A stretch of DNA of 64,000 bases from Fusobacterium ulcerans ATCC 49185 (GTDB lineage Bacteria; Fusobacteriota; Fusobacteriia; Fusobacteriales; Fusobacteriaceae). The notes beneath the pieces were generated by a model. It was not told where the DNA came from, ran no database searches, and saw nothing but the letters and a program-made list of their open reading frames with translations. Below are positions 25,056 through 37,589 of this stretch, piece after piece. The stretch covers positions 372,001 through 436,000 of the forward strand of contig NZ_LR215979.1 in NCBI RefSeq assembly GCF_900683735.1, read 5' to 3'. Every line of letters starts with the position of its first letter. Position 1 is the stretch's first letter. Made by a program: the position numbers and the translations under genes.

Positions 25056-26837
25056 TTGAGCATTATAAGAGAAAGAATCATTAAACTGAGAGAATTGATG
25101 AAGAAAAGAGGAATAGATGTGTATGTTGTTCCTTCTTCAGATTACCATCAAAGTGAGTATGTAGGAGAATATTTTAAATCTAGGGAGTTTATATCAGGAT
25201 TTACAGGATCAGCTGGAACAATAGTAGTAACAGAAAATGAAGCTGGGCTTTGGACTGATGGAAGATATTTTATACAGGCTGAGAAACAGCTTAAAGAAAG
25301 TACAATAACTCTTTTTAAAATGGGAGAAGAGAATGTTCCAACATACATTGAATACATAGGAAAAAATCTTAAAAACGGTCAATGTCTAGGATTTGATGGA
25401 AAAGTTTTATCAGGAAAAAATGTATTTGATATAAAAACTGGATTTGGAAAAAAAGAAATAAAAATAGAAGATAGATATGATTTGATAGGAGAGATGTGGA
25501 GTGACAGACCAGCTCTTCCAAAGTCAGATGTCTTTATACTAGCTGAAAAATATTGTGGTGAAAGTTTTGAAAGTAAGATTGAAAGAGTAAGAAAAAAAAT
25601 GTCAAATTTGAATACTAATAAGCATATATTAACTTCTCTTGATGATATAGCATGGCTTTTTAATATGAGAGGGAGAGATGTGAAAAATAATCCTGTTTCT
25701 CTATCATATGCTATGATTTCTATTGAAGAAGCTGTATTGTATATAGATAAAAATAAAATAACAGAAGAGGTTGAAAAATATTTTATTGATAAAAATATCC
25801 AATTAAAAGATTATTTTTCTATATATGAAGATGTGAAAACTATAGCAAAAAATGATGTAGTTCTTTTAGATACAGCTAAAGTAAATTATCTTATTTATAA
25901 TAGTATTCCAGCAGAAACTGAAATATTAGATAAACCAAATCCAAGTACTCTTATGAAAGCTTGTAAAAATGACATAGAATTAGAAAATCTTAAAAATGCT
26001 CATATAAAAGACGGAGTTGCAGTTACAAAATTTATGTATTGGCTTAAAAAAAATATTGGAGGTCAAGAAATAACAGAAATGAGTGCAGCTGAAAAACTAG
26101 AATCCTTTAGAAAAGAATGGGCTGATTATAAGGAACCAAGTTTTAATACAATTTCAGCATATGAAGCAAATGCTGCTATGATGCACTATAGTGCCAATAA
26201 AGATTCTAACAGTCAACTTGCACCAAGAAATCTTCTTTTAGTAGATTCGGGAGGACAATACATAGATGGAACTACAGATATAACTAGAACTTTTGTATTG
26301 GGAGAATGCAGTGGGGAAGTGAAAGAACATTTTACTTTGGTACTAAAAGGAATGCTGTCACTTTCAATGATTAAATTTATGTATGGAATTACAGGAACAA
26401 ATTTAGATATATTGGCTAGAAGACCAGTATGGTCAAGAGGAATAGATTACAAATGTGGAACTGGGCATGGAGTTGGATTTCTTCTGAATGTACATGAGGG
26501 ACCTCATAGTATAAGATGGCAGTATAATCCTCAAGTGCTGGAAGCAGGAATGACAGTAACAAATGAACCTGGAGTATATATTCAAGGTTCACATGGAATT
26601 AGACTCGAAAATGAATTGATAGTGAGAAATGCTGAAAAAACAGATTTTGGTCAATTTATGACTTTTGAAACAATGACTTATGCTCCATTGGATTTAGATG
26701 GGGTAGTTACTGAACTTTTGAATGAAGAGGAAAAAGAATTTTTGAATAATTATCATCAAATAGTATTTGAAAAAATTTCCCCATTCTTGAGTGAAGAAGA
26801 AAAAAAATGGTTGAAAGAATATACTAGAAAAATTTAA
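25056..26837 (+). CDS. Xaa-Pro aminopeptidase (M24B, long form)
   Basis: A 593-residue metallopeptidase with two creatinase-like N-terminal domains and a C-terminal pita-bread domain. Metal ligands appear in DSGGQYIDGTTDITRTF (two Asp), GTGHGVGF (His), TNEPGVY (Glu) and RLENELIV (Glu). The length and C-terminal extension match the XPNPEP1-like long form. The enzyme removes N-terminal residues before proline in the cytoplasm. AGAGGTG sits at the correct distance from the TTG at 25056, so I prefer that to the GTG three codons upstream. It follows glmS by 26 bases and may be co-transcribed. Confidence 0.9.
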   Translation: MSIIRERIIKLRELMKKRGIDVYVVPSSDYHQSEYVGEYFKSREFISGFTGSAGTIVVTENEAGLWTDGRYFIQAEKQLKESTITLFKMGEENVPTYIEYIGKNLKNGQCLGFDGKVLSGKNVFDIKTGFGKKEIKIEDRYDLIGEMWSDRPALPKSDVFILAEKYCGESFESKIERVRKKMSNLNTNKHILTSLDDIAWLFNMRGRDVKNNPVSLSYAMISIEEAVLYIDKNKITEEVEKYFIDKNIQLKDYFSIYEDVKTIAKNDVVLLDTAKVNYLIYNSIPAETEILDKPNPSTLMKACKNDIELENLKNAHIKDGVAVTKFMYWLKKNIGGQEITEMSAAEKLESFRKEWADYKEPSFNTISAYEANAAMMHYSANKDSNSQLAPRNLLLVDSGGQYIDGTTDITRTFVLGECSGEVKEHFTLVLKGMLSLSMIKFMYGITGTNLDILARRPVWSRGIDYKCGTGHGVGFLLNVHEGPHSIRWQYNPQVLEAGMTVTNEPGVYIQGSHGIRLENELIVRNAEKTDFGQFMTFETMTYAPLDLDGVVTELLNEEEKEFLNNYHQIVFEKISPFLSEEEKKWLKEYTRKI

Positions 26838-26847
26838 AAAATTGTTG

Positions 26848-26903
26848 AGGCTGTTAAAAATTAGTGATTTATTAACTGATTTTTGCAGCCTTTTATTTTT
26901 TCG
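26848..26903 (+). terminator. Terminator after the aminopeptidase gene
   Basis: AGGCTG (26848-26853) pairs with CAGCCT (26886-26891) and the inner AAAAATTAGT/ACTGATTTTT region extends the stem; TTTATTTTTT follows. Confidence 0.85.
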
Positions 26904-26967
26904 ACTTTAATCCTCATAAACTTTTCTGGGACGAGTTGTAAGTTTAGTAAATATTTTTTTATATCCC

Positions 26968-27036
26968 CTCGAAAGTTTCGAGCTGAACTACTCGAAAATC
27001 TCGAGTCGAACCACTCGACAATGTCGACTCTAATAA
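26968..27036. repeat. Three tandem 23-bp units, each with a 15-bp palindrome
   Basis: Units at 26968, 26991 and 27014 begin CTCGAAAGTTTCGAG, CTCGAAAATCTCGAG and CTCGACAATGTCGAC, each followed by an eight-base linker. All three 15-mers can form hairpins, and the first two share the TCGA-rich arms. The period is exactly 23 bases. Function unknown. Confidence 0.8.
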
Positions 27037-27378
27037 GACTATTAATTAATACTAATAATTAAACTACTACTAGTAAAATTATTTAAGTACTAATTTTTTT
27101 TAGAATTTTAAAAAAAGTAGTAGTAGATTTTTTATTTGATTTAATTTTATATTTTTAAATTTTTTCACTAATAGTATATTTTAGATTTCCAACACCAGAT
27201 TTTTATAAAATAAATATTTTTTGATAATTTATAAAAAAATTCTAAATTATTTTTTGAAATAATCAGTGAAGGACAAAAAAATAATTAGATTTTAAAAAAA
27301 ATTATTGCTGAAACTTACTGTTATTAGCAGGGTTTAAAGATAAAGAAAAAATATTTGAAAATAATTGAAAAAAAGTTG

Positions 27379-27407
27379 TTGACTGAAAATAGTATTTGTG
27401 ATATTAT
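27379..27407 (+). promoter_or_regulatory. rRNA operon promoter
   Basis: TTGACT (27379-27384), 17-base spacer, TATTAT (27402-27407), about 150 bases before the mature 16S. TATAAT three bases further right is an alternative -10. Confidence 0.7.
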
Positions 27408-27557
27408 AATCAATGTGCCGCAGGAAAGCGGAACAAAAGAAGAAATAAATTAAATAAAGAAAATAAGGACATTAACAACAGAATAGAGAAAGAAGAAAAA
27501 ATCAACAAACAATAAATAGGTGTAAACAATCAGTTAAAAAACTGAGTAAATAGATTG

Positions 27558-29065
<1,508 letters not shown>

Positions 29066-29236
29066 AAGGAGATCATTTCTCTTTCTCTATTCTATTGATA
29101 ATGTTCTTGCAGCGTATTAAGCGCTGGATAACTTATCAAATGGACATTGGAAACTATATAGTAGATAAAATACAATTTTAACTCTTGTTTATATAAACAG
29201 AGTTAGCTGTCAATCAAATTAAACAAAAACAAAATA
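29066..29236 (+). other. 16S-23S spacer without tRNA
   Basis: These 171 bases contain no tRNA-like cloverleaf. GGAAACTATATAGTAG (29149-29164) is complementary to sequence after the 23S gene and forms one side of the 23S processing stem. Confidence 0.8.
29143..29164 (+). other. 23S processing stem, 5' side
   Basis: AAACTATATAGTAG (29151-29164), extended to 29143 with two or three mismatches, pairs with CTACTATATAGTTT at 32173-32186 on the far side of 23S rRNA. This is the expected RNase III processing stem. Confidence 0.8.
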
Positions 29237-32147
<2,911 letters not shown>

Positions 32148-32172
32148 AAGATTGAAAGCGCGAAAGCGTATG

Positions 32173-32194
32173 CTACTATATAGTTTCAAGTGTC
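32173..32194 (+). other. 23S processing stem, 3' side
   Basis: CTACTATATAGTTT followed by CAAGTGTC; partner of the element at 29143-29164. Confidence 0.8.
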
Positions 32195-32215
32195 TATTAG
32201 AAAAAATAAAGACAC

Positions 32216-32334
32216 AGCTTGGTAAGAATAGCTGCGGGGGTACACCTGGTCCCATTCCGAACCCAGAAGTTAAGCCCGTAAACGCTGAAAGTACTTGGAG
32301 GGAAGCCTCCTGGGAGGATAGGAACTTGCCAAGC
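32216..32334 (+). rRNA. rrf: 5S ribosomal RNA
   Basis: Begins AGCTTGGTAAG and ends CTTGCCAAGCT, forming the terminal stem; the conserved CACCTGGTCCCATTCCGAAC and GAAGTTAAGCCC segments lie between. About 119 bases. Confidence 0.96.
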
Positions 32335-32348
32335 TTTTTTTTATTTTT
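32321..32348 (+). terminator. rRNA operon terminator
   Basis: The 5S terminal stem (ends AAGCT at 32334) is followed directly by a run of T residues, TTTTTTTTATTTTTT; the 5S stem itself probably acts as the terminator hairpin. Confidence 0.6.
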
Positions 32349-32466
32349 TGAAGATAAATTTTTAAAATATTTTTTTGTTATTACCTTGTATTCATATTTT
32401 TATAAGTTCAATTTAAAAAAAGTAATTTTTTATTAAAAATTTATAAATATAACTGCTGTAATTATT

Positions 32467-32494
32467 TTGAACTCTAGTGAAGTTATGATATAAT
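32467..32494 (+). promoter_or_regulatory. Promoter of the PHP phosphatase gene
   Basis: TTGAAC (32467-32472), 16-base spacer, extended -10 TGATATAAT (32486-32494). Confidence 0.65.
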
Positions 32495-32516
32495 ATAGCG
32501 AAAGGAAGTGATAGGA

Positions 32517-33254
32517 ATGTCATATCTTATAGATTTACATATACACACAAATGCAAATCCACATGCTTACAGCACATTAGAAGAAGATATAAATTCTGCT
32601 TTAAAAAAAGGAATGAAAGTAATTGCCATAACTAATCATGGTCCAGCACTGCAGGATTCTCCTCACTGGTGGAGTCTAGCTAATATGAAAGTTATTCCAA
32701 ATGAAGTAGAAGGAATGAGAATACTAAAGGGTGTAGAAACTAACCTGATAGATGATTGTGGAAATTTTGATATAAATCAAAGAGTGTATGATGTAATGGA
32801 TATAATTCTTTGTGGCCTTCACCCAGTAGAAGCTTATGGTGAAACAGGAAATAAAGAAAAAAATACTAGAGCAGTACTTAATATCATGAGAAAACAAAAA
32901 ATAGACATCATGGTTCATTTAGGAAATCCACAATTTCCTCTTGACTATGAAGCTGTTGTAAAAGAAGCTAAAGAATTGAATATAGCTATTGAACTTAATA
33001 ATTCATCTTTGGTAACTTCAAGATTAGGATCTGAGCCTAATTGCCAAAAAATACTGGAACTATGCAAACAATATAAATGTATGATTTCATTAGGTACAGA
33101 TTCACATATTTCTTATGATATAGGAAACTTTGAGCAGGCTGAAAGATTATTAAATAACACTAACTTTCCAGAAAACTACATAATAAACTCATCAATTGAA
33201 AGCCTTGAGAACTTCCTTAGATTAAGGAAAAACCTAAGGACAAAAGAGATTTAA
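32517..33254 (+). CDS. PHP-domain phosphatase (YcdX-like)
   Basis: A 245-residue PHP-fold metal-dependent phosphoesterase. HIHTNANPHAYSTLEEDI holds the first metal-binding histidines; TNHGP, GVETNL, LHPVE, MVHLGNP and GTDSHIS supply the others, matching the YcdX family with a trinuclear site. The natural substrate of this family is unknown. I chose ATG at 32517, nine bases after AGGAAG; an in-frame GTG at 32508 lies within one base of that site. It has its own promoter just after the rRNA operon. Confidence 0.87.
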   Translation: MSYLIDLHIHTNANPHAYSTLEEDINSALKKGMKVIAITNHGPALQDSPHWWSLANMKVIPNEVEGMRILKGVETNLIDDCGNFDINQRVYDVMDIILCGLHPVEAYGETGNKEKNTRAVLNIMRKQKIDIMVHLGNPQFPLDYEAVVKEAKELNIAIELNNSSLVTSRLGSEPNCQKILELCKQYKCMISLGTDSHISYDIGNFEQAERLLNNTNFPENYIINSSIESLENFLRLRKNLRTKEI

Positions 33255-33276
33255 AAAAACACCTGTTATATAATAC

Positions 33277-33305
33277 TTTACTAATAATATTACATATGTT
33301 ATAAT
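33277..33305 (+). promoter_or_regulatory. Promoter of the two-gene FabK-like operon
   Basis: TTTACT (33277-33282), 17-base spacer, TATAAT (33300-33305) with the extended -10 TG at 33297. Confidence 0.65.
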
Positions 33306-33341
33306 TGAAAATAATTATTTATATATTAGGAGGTAAAGTTA

Positions 33342-34280
33342 ATGTTAGCAATAGGTGATTTAAAAATAGACATCCCAATTATCCAAGGTGGAATGGCAAT
33401 CAGAGCATCAATGGCAAAACTAGCTGCTGCTGTTGCAAATGAAGGTGGAATAGGAGTAATAGCTGGAACAGCATTATCAATAGATGAACTAAAAAAAGAG
33501 ATCAAAAGAGCAAAAGATATGATTGTAAATAAAGGTGGAGCATTAGGTGTAAACATCATGTATGCTACTACTGACTTTATGGATCTTGTACATGCTTCTA
33601 TTGAGGCAGGAATTGATGTCATCATATTTGGTGCTGGATTCTCAAGAGATATATTTGAAGTGGCTAAAGGAACTGGGGTAAAAATAATACCAGTTGTATC
33701 ATCTCTTAAATTAGCTAAAATTTCTCAAAAATTAGGAGCAGATGCTATTGTTGTTGAAGGTGGAAATGCTGGAGGACACTTAGGAACTGAAAAAGATTCA
33801 TGGGATATAGTTGGAGAAATTGCTGAAAATGTATCTATACCTGTTTTTGGTGCGGGAGGAGTAATAACTCCTGAAGATGCAGAAAGAATGCTTGCATTAG
33901 GTGCTGATGGAGTTCAAATGGGAAGTAGATTTATAGCTGCTGAAGAATGTGAAGTAGATGATTTCTTCAAGCAAATGTATATAAATTGTAAAGAGGGAGA
34001 TGTAGTTGAAATGATGAGTTCTGCTGGTTTGCCAGCTAATGCTATTATTTCTCCTTATGTAAAAAAAGTTTTAAATGAAACTACAGAACCACCAAAGCAT
34101 TGTGATAGATGTTTAAAGAAATGTACATATAAATTTTGTGTAAATGAAAGACTAGTAAAAGCACATGATGGTAATTATGAGGAAGGAATATTTTTTGCTG
34201 GAAGAGATGCATGGAAGATAAATGAAATTCTTTCAGTTAAAGAAATTTTTGATAGATTTAAAAAAGTATTCAAGGAATAA
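33342..34280 (+). CDS. Nitronate monooxygenase / FabK-like flavoprotein with Cys-rich tail
   Basis: A 312-residue FMN TIM-barrel protein of the 2-nitropropane dioxygenase/FabK family: [28 protein letters not shown] at the N-terminus, [13 protein letters not shown] with the family histidine, and [29 protein letters not shown] for phosphate binding. Unlike FabK, it has a C-terminal [13 protein letters not shown] cluster (C-x2-C-x3-C-x4-C), suggesting a metal or iron-sulfur site. It is 20 bases upstream of a true FabK-like gene. It may be a nitronate oxidase or an enoyl-thioester reductase paralogue; the reaction is not certain. Confidence 0.8.
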   Translation: MLAIGDLKIDIPIIQGGMAIRASMAKLAAAVANEGGIGVIAGTALSIDELKKEIKRAKDMIVNKGGALGVNIMYATTDFMDLVHASIEAGIDVIIFGAGFSRDIFEVAKGTGVKIIPVVSSLKLAKISQKLGADAIVVEGGNAGGHLGTEKDSWDIVGEIAENVSIPVFGAGGVITPEDAERMLALGADGVQMGSRFIAAEECEVDDFFKQMYINCKEGDVVEMMSSAGLPANAIISPYVKKVLNETTEPPKHCDRCLKKCTYKFCVNERLVKAHDGNYEEGIFFAGRDAWKINEILSVKEIFDRFKKVFKE

Positions 34281-34300
34281 TTTATATTTTAGGAGGATTT

Positions 34301-35254
34301 ATGAGTAATAACAAGATCTGTAAACTACTTGGAATAAAATATCCAATCATACAAGGAGCAATGGCATGGATCGCTAATGGAAATCTTGCTGGGCATGTTT
34401 CTAAAGAGGGAGGTCTAGGAATTATTGCTGGTGGTGGAATGCCTTGTGATATTTTGAGACAGGAAATCAGAAAAGCTAAAGCTATAACTTCTAATCCATT
34501 TGGAGTAAATTTAATGCTTATGATGGCAGATGTAGAAGAACAAATCAACATCTGTATAGAAGAAAAAGTCCAAGTAGTGACAACAGGAGCAGGAAATCCA
34601 GGGCCCTATATGGAAAAATTAAAAGCAGCAGGAATAAAAGTTTTACCAGTAGTAGCTTCAGTAGCATTAGCTAAAAGAATGGAAAGAATTGGAGCAGATG
34701 CTGTAATAGCTGAAGGTATGGAAGGTGGAGGACATATAGGAAGTATAACTACTATGGCTCTTGTACCTCAAGTGGTAGAAAAAGTTGATATCCCAGTAAT
34801 TGCTGCTGGAGGGATAGCAGGAGGGAAACAATTTTTAGCAGCTCTTTCATTAGGAGCTTGTGGTATACAAGTAGGAACTAAATTTTTAGTAGCTGAAGAG
34901 TGTACAATACATGAAAATTATAAACAAGCTATATTGAAAGCTAAAGATAGATCAACTGTATCAACTGGAAACTATACTGGACACCCTGTAAGAGTTATTG
35001 AAAATAAATTTGCTAAATTAATATTAGAGAAAGAAAAAGAGGGAGTTCCTAAAGAAGAGATTGAACAAATGGGAACAGGTAGATTAAGACTTGCTGTTGT
35101 TGATGGAGATGTTGACAATGGAAGTGTAATGGCAGGACAAGTTGCTGCTATGGTAAATGAAAAAACTACTGTAAAAGAAATACTTGAAAGTATGATGAAA
35201 GGTTTGGAAGAAGCAAAAGCAGACCTAGACAAAAGAATGTCAATCTGGAAATAA
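34301..35254 (+). CDS. fabK: Enoyl-[acyl-carrier-protein] reductase II
   Basis: A 317-residue Fab[67 protein letters not shown] and [31 protein letters not shown] closely match enoyl-ACP reductase II, the FMN enzyme that completes each fatty-acid elongation cycle. No other fab genes are adjacent. It is co-transcribed with the Cys-tailed paralogue and ends at a strong terminator. Confidence 0.88.
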   Translation: MSNNKICKLLGIKYPIIQGAMAWIANGNLAGHVSKEGGLGIIAGGGMPCDILRQEIRKAKAITSNPFGVNLMLMMADVEEQINICIEEKVQVVTTGAGNPGPYMEKLKAAGIKVLPVVASVALAKRMERIGADAVIAEGMEGGGHIGSITTMALVPQVVEKVDIPVIAAGGIAGGKQFLAALSLGACGIQVGTKFLVAEECTIHENYKQAILKAKDRSTVSTGNYTGHPVRVIENKFAKLILEKEKEGVPKEEIEQMGTGRLRLAVVDGDVDNGSVMAGQVAAMVNEKTTVKEILESMMKGLEEAKADLDKRMSIWK

Positions 35255-35270
35255 TAACACAATTAAAAAT

Positions 35271-35307
35271 AAAACAGACTTAATAAAAAATTTAAGTCTG
35301 TTTTTTT
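35271..35307. terminator. Bidirectional terminator
   Basis: AAAACAGACTTAA (35271-35283) and TTAAGTCTGTTTT (35292-35304) form a perfect 13-bp stem; T-rich tails exist on both strands. It separates fabK from the convergent LysR gene. Confidence 0.92.
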
Positions 35308-35308
35308 G

Positions 35309-36187
35309 TTATGGAATAGTTTGTTTTGCAGATTCAATAAAGGCAGACATTGTATTTGAAATATGTTTATCCTTATGATGAACAATGTAATTATTATTAT
35401 TTAATTTTATATTTTCAATAAAAAGTTTTTTTAATTCTTTTTTTTCAAGCTCATTTGCAACAAGAATATCTGGGAGAACAGTTATTCCAAGATTATTTTT
35501 TACACCTTGTATCAAAGCTTGTGAATTAGTACTTGTCCATGAAGGAGCAACAAAGATATCTTTTCCAGCCAAAACATTATCAAGACAATCTCGAATAGCA
35601 CTTCCCTTCTCTCTTAATAAAAGATCTTCTTTGATAAGCTCTTCTATTGATATAGATTTCCTTTTGGAAAAAGGATGATGTGAAGAACAGATGACACTTA
35701 ATTCATATGAAGAAAAAATAGTTTTAATAAGGTTTTCATTATGTACTCCTCCTTCAATTAAGGCTATATCAATAGTATTATTCAAAAGCATTTTTTCTAT
35801 TGCTGCTGCACTGTCAATTTGTATTTTTAATGGAGTTTCAGGATAAACTTTTTTAAATTTTTTTATGATAGAAGGAAGCCAAAAATTACCTATTGTTATG
35901 CATGAACCAATACATATAGGAACATCTTTTTCAGAACTATAAAAATTATTTTCTAAGTCATTATACAATTCAAGAATTCTCAAGGTTTTATTCAGAAATA
36001 TTTTTCCCATTTCAGTCAGGTATATTTTTTTTGATATACGATCAAAAAGGATATGTCCTGTTTCTTCTTCTAGATCATTTATTACATGAGATACAGCAGG
36101 CTGAGTCATATAGAGTTTTTCAGCAGCTCTGGTAAAATTCATCTCATCACAAACAGCTTTAAAAATGTGCAGATGCCTTATATTCAT
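35309..36187 (-). CDS. LysR-family transcriptional regulator
   Basis: A 292-residue LysR regulator. MNIRHLHIFKAVCDEMNFTRAAEKLYMTQPAVSHVINDLEEE forms the winged helix; the remainder is a two-lobed effector-binding domain. It is divergent from the two chromate-transporter genes, with 119 bases between, and that interval contains a TGTTATT-N8-AATAACA palindrome (36223-36244). It therefore probably controls the transporter pair. The effector is unknown. Confidence 0.9.
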   Translation of the reverse strand: MNIRHLHIFKAVCDEMNFTRAAEKLYMTQPAVSHVINDLEEETGHILFDRISKKIYLTEMGKIFLNKTLRILELYNDLENNFYSSEKDVPICIGSCITIGNFWLPSIIKKFKKVYPETPLKIQIDSAAAIEKMLLNNTIDIALIEGGVHNENLIKTIFSSYELSVICSSHHPFSKRKSISIEELIKEDLLLREKGSAIRDCLDNVLAGKDIFVAPSWTSTNSQALIQGVKNNLGITVLPDILVANELEKKELKKLFIENIKLNNNNYIVHHKDKHISNTMSAFIESAKQTIP

Positions 36188-36222
36188 AATTTTCCTCCAT
36201 TTTAATCATTATTAAAAAATCA

Positions 36223-36244
36223 TGTTATTTATAAAATAATAACA
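36223..36244. promoter_or_regulatory. Probable LysR operator upstream of chromate-transporter genes
   Basis: TGTTATT (36223-36229), eight-base spacer, AATAACA (36238-36244): perfect 7-bp arms. It lies about 40-60 bases upstream of the start predicted from the extended -10 element TGATATAAT at 36266-36274. Confidence 0.55.
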
Positions 36245-36265
36245 TTTTATTTATTATAAATCAAT

Positions 36266-36274
36266 TGATATAAT
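36266..36274 (+). promoter_or_regulatory. Extended -10 promoter of the chromate-transporter operon
   Basis: TGATATAAT, 33 bases before the first ATG; no clear -35 box, consistent with an activator-dependent promoter. Confidence 0.55.
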
Positions 36275-36306
36275 ATGTAGAACAGAAAAATAAAAGGAGT
36301 TGAAGT

Positions 36307-36888
36307 ATGAAAAATAATAAAGCAGAAATCTGCTTATGGCTTTTTGGAATAAATTTTTTTATAAGTGCATTCACTTTTGGTGGTGGGTATGTAGTAATAC
36401 CAATGATAAAAAAATATTTTGTAGATAAAAAGAAATTTTTTGATAATGAACAGTTAATGGATATGGCTGCAATAGCCCAATCTTCACCAGGAGCAATAGC
36501 AGTAAATCTTTCAGTTTTATCTGGATATAGAACAGCTGGAATGATTGGGGCAGTTATAAGCTGTATAGCAGCAGTATTTCCACCATTAATCATATTGGGA
36601 GTAATTTCAATATATTATATGATGTTTAGAGATAATCAAGTGATTTCTGCAGTACTAAAAGGAATGGAAGCAGGAGTAGGAGCACTGATAGTAGATATTG
36701 TTTTAGATATGAGCAGAGCTGTCTTTAAAGAAAAACAAAAATTTATGTCATTTATTATACCAGTAACATTTATAGCCAGCTTCATATTTCATATAAATGT
36801 TATATTTATAATTCTATGTTGTTCTACAGCTTGTTTTATTGATGGATGGATAAAAAAGAAAAAAGGAGAGAAAATATGTGGACTTTAA
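36307..36888 (+). CDS. Chromate transporter (CHR), half-size subunit 1
   Basis: A 193-residue membrane protein with the single-domain CHR layout: FFISAFTFGGGYVVIPMIKKYFVD followed by MAAIAQSSPGAIAVNLSVLSGYRTAG, the family signature motifs. Full ChrA proteins are about 400 residues with two such domains; here the two halves are separate genes. It overlaps the second half gene by 13 bases. Short-chain CHR pairs can export chromate, but the natural substrate in gut-type anaerobes is unclear. Confidence 0.88.
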   Translation: MKNNKAEICLWLFGINFFISAFTFGGGYVVIPMIKKYFVDKKKFFDNEQLMDMAAIAQSSPGAIAVNLSVLSGYRTAGMIGAVISCIAAVFPPLIILGVISIYYMMFRDNQVISAVLKGMEAGVGALIVDIVLDMSRAVFKEKQKFMSFIIPVTFIASFIFHINVIFIILCCSTACFIDGWIKKKKGEKICGL

Positions 36889-37439
36889 TTTTAATTCTGC
36901 TGATAAGTTTTTTACAGATAGGACTATTTAGTATAGGGGGAGGATATGCTACAATTCCATTGATACAGGAACAGGTGGTAAATATCCATAAATGGCTGAC
37001 TTTTCAAGAGTTTACAGATATAATAACTATTTCTCAAATGACACCAGGACCTTTGGCTGTAAATACATCTACATTTGTAGGAATAAGAGTAGCAGGAATA
37101 CCAGGAGCAGTAACAGCAACATTTGGTTGTGTTATATCTGGTTTTATAATCTCTATACTATTATATAATTTTTTTAATAAATATAGAAAAGCTGATACTG
37201 TTTTAAATATTCTTAAAGGATTGAGAGCGGTATCTGTAGGACTGATAGCCTCATCTGCCAGTACAATATTGCTGATAGCTTTTGGAGGTATATCAAAATT
37301 AGAAGAAGCAGGAAGAGTTAATATAAATACAATGGCAATAATAATATTTGTTGTTTCCATATTTTTGTTGAGAAAATTTAAGCTCAATCCAATGTTAATA
37401 ATGGTATTAAGTGGAACAGCTGGTTTCTTTCTATATTAA
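36876..37439 (+). CDS. Chromate transporter (CHR), half-size subunit 2
   Basis: A 187-residue partner of the preceding gene. FLQIGLFSIGGGYATIPLIQEQVV and ISQMTPGPLAVNTSTFVGIRVAG are the CHR motifs. I chose ATG at 36876 because AAAAGGAGAG precedes it; this start overlaps the first gene's end by 13 bases, so the pair is translationally coupled. About six hydrophobic helices. The two proteins should form an antiparallel heterodimer. Confidence 0.88.
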   Translation: MWTLILILLISFLQIGLFSIGGGYATIPLIQEQVVNIHKWLTFQEFTDIITISQMTPGPLAVNTSTFVGIRVAGIPGAVTATFGCVISGFIISILLYNFFNKYRKADTVLNILKGLRAVSVGLIASSASTILLIAFGGISKLEEAGRVNINTMAIIIFVVSIFLLRKFKLNPMLIMVLSGTAGFFLY

Positions 37440-37452
37440 TTATATGTAATAA

Positions 37453-37562
37453 AAAAGTGGATAACTTATAAAGAGAAAGATGATATCAATAATTATAACA
37501 GCTGAAATTATTAACTGTTTAATTAATGAGAAAGTAATCTAACCTTTTAGTTATCCACTTTT
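37453..37562. repeat. 110-bp element with perfect 14-bp terminal inverted repeats
   Basis: AAAAGTGGATAACT (37453-37466) and AGTTATCCACTTTT (37549-37562) are perfect complements 82 bases apart. A small AACAG/CTGTT stem lies inside. It sits between convergent transporter and lgt genes and could be a long-loop terminator, a MITE-like remnant or a small RNA. Confidence 0.6.
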
Positions 37563-37589
37563 ACTATAATTTTTATATATCTTAAAAAA

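Larger units (their letters stand above)
26904..27557. other. Region upstream of the rRNA operon
   Basis: No protein gene is visible in about 650 bases. It holds a three-unit 23-bp tandem palindromic repeat (26968-27036), a long stretch of A/T-rich DNA (27037-27370) that could act as an UP-type or bent element, the rRNA promoter (27379-27407) and the 16S leader with a small CCGC/GCGG hairpin near 27417. Confidence 0.6.

Noticed and set aside
26968-27036. CRISPR array
   Set aside because: Units are directly tandem with only eight-base linkers and no spacers; no cas genes are present.
29066-29236. tRNA-Ala or tRNA-Ile in the rRNA spacer
   Set aside because: No cloverleaf, GGTTCGA-type T-loop or CCA end is visible.
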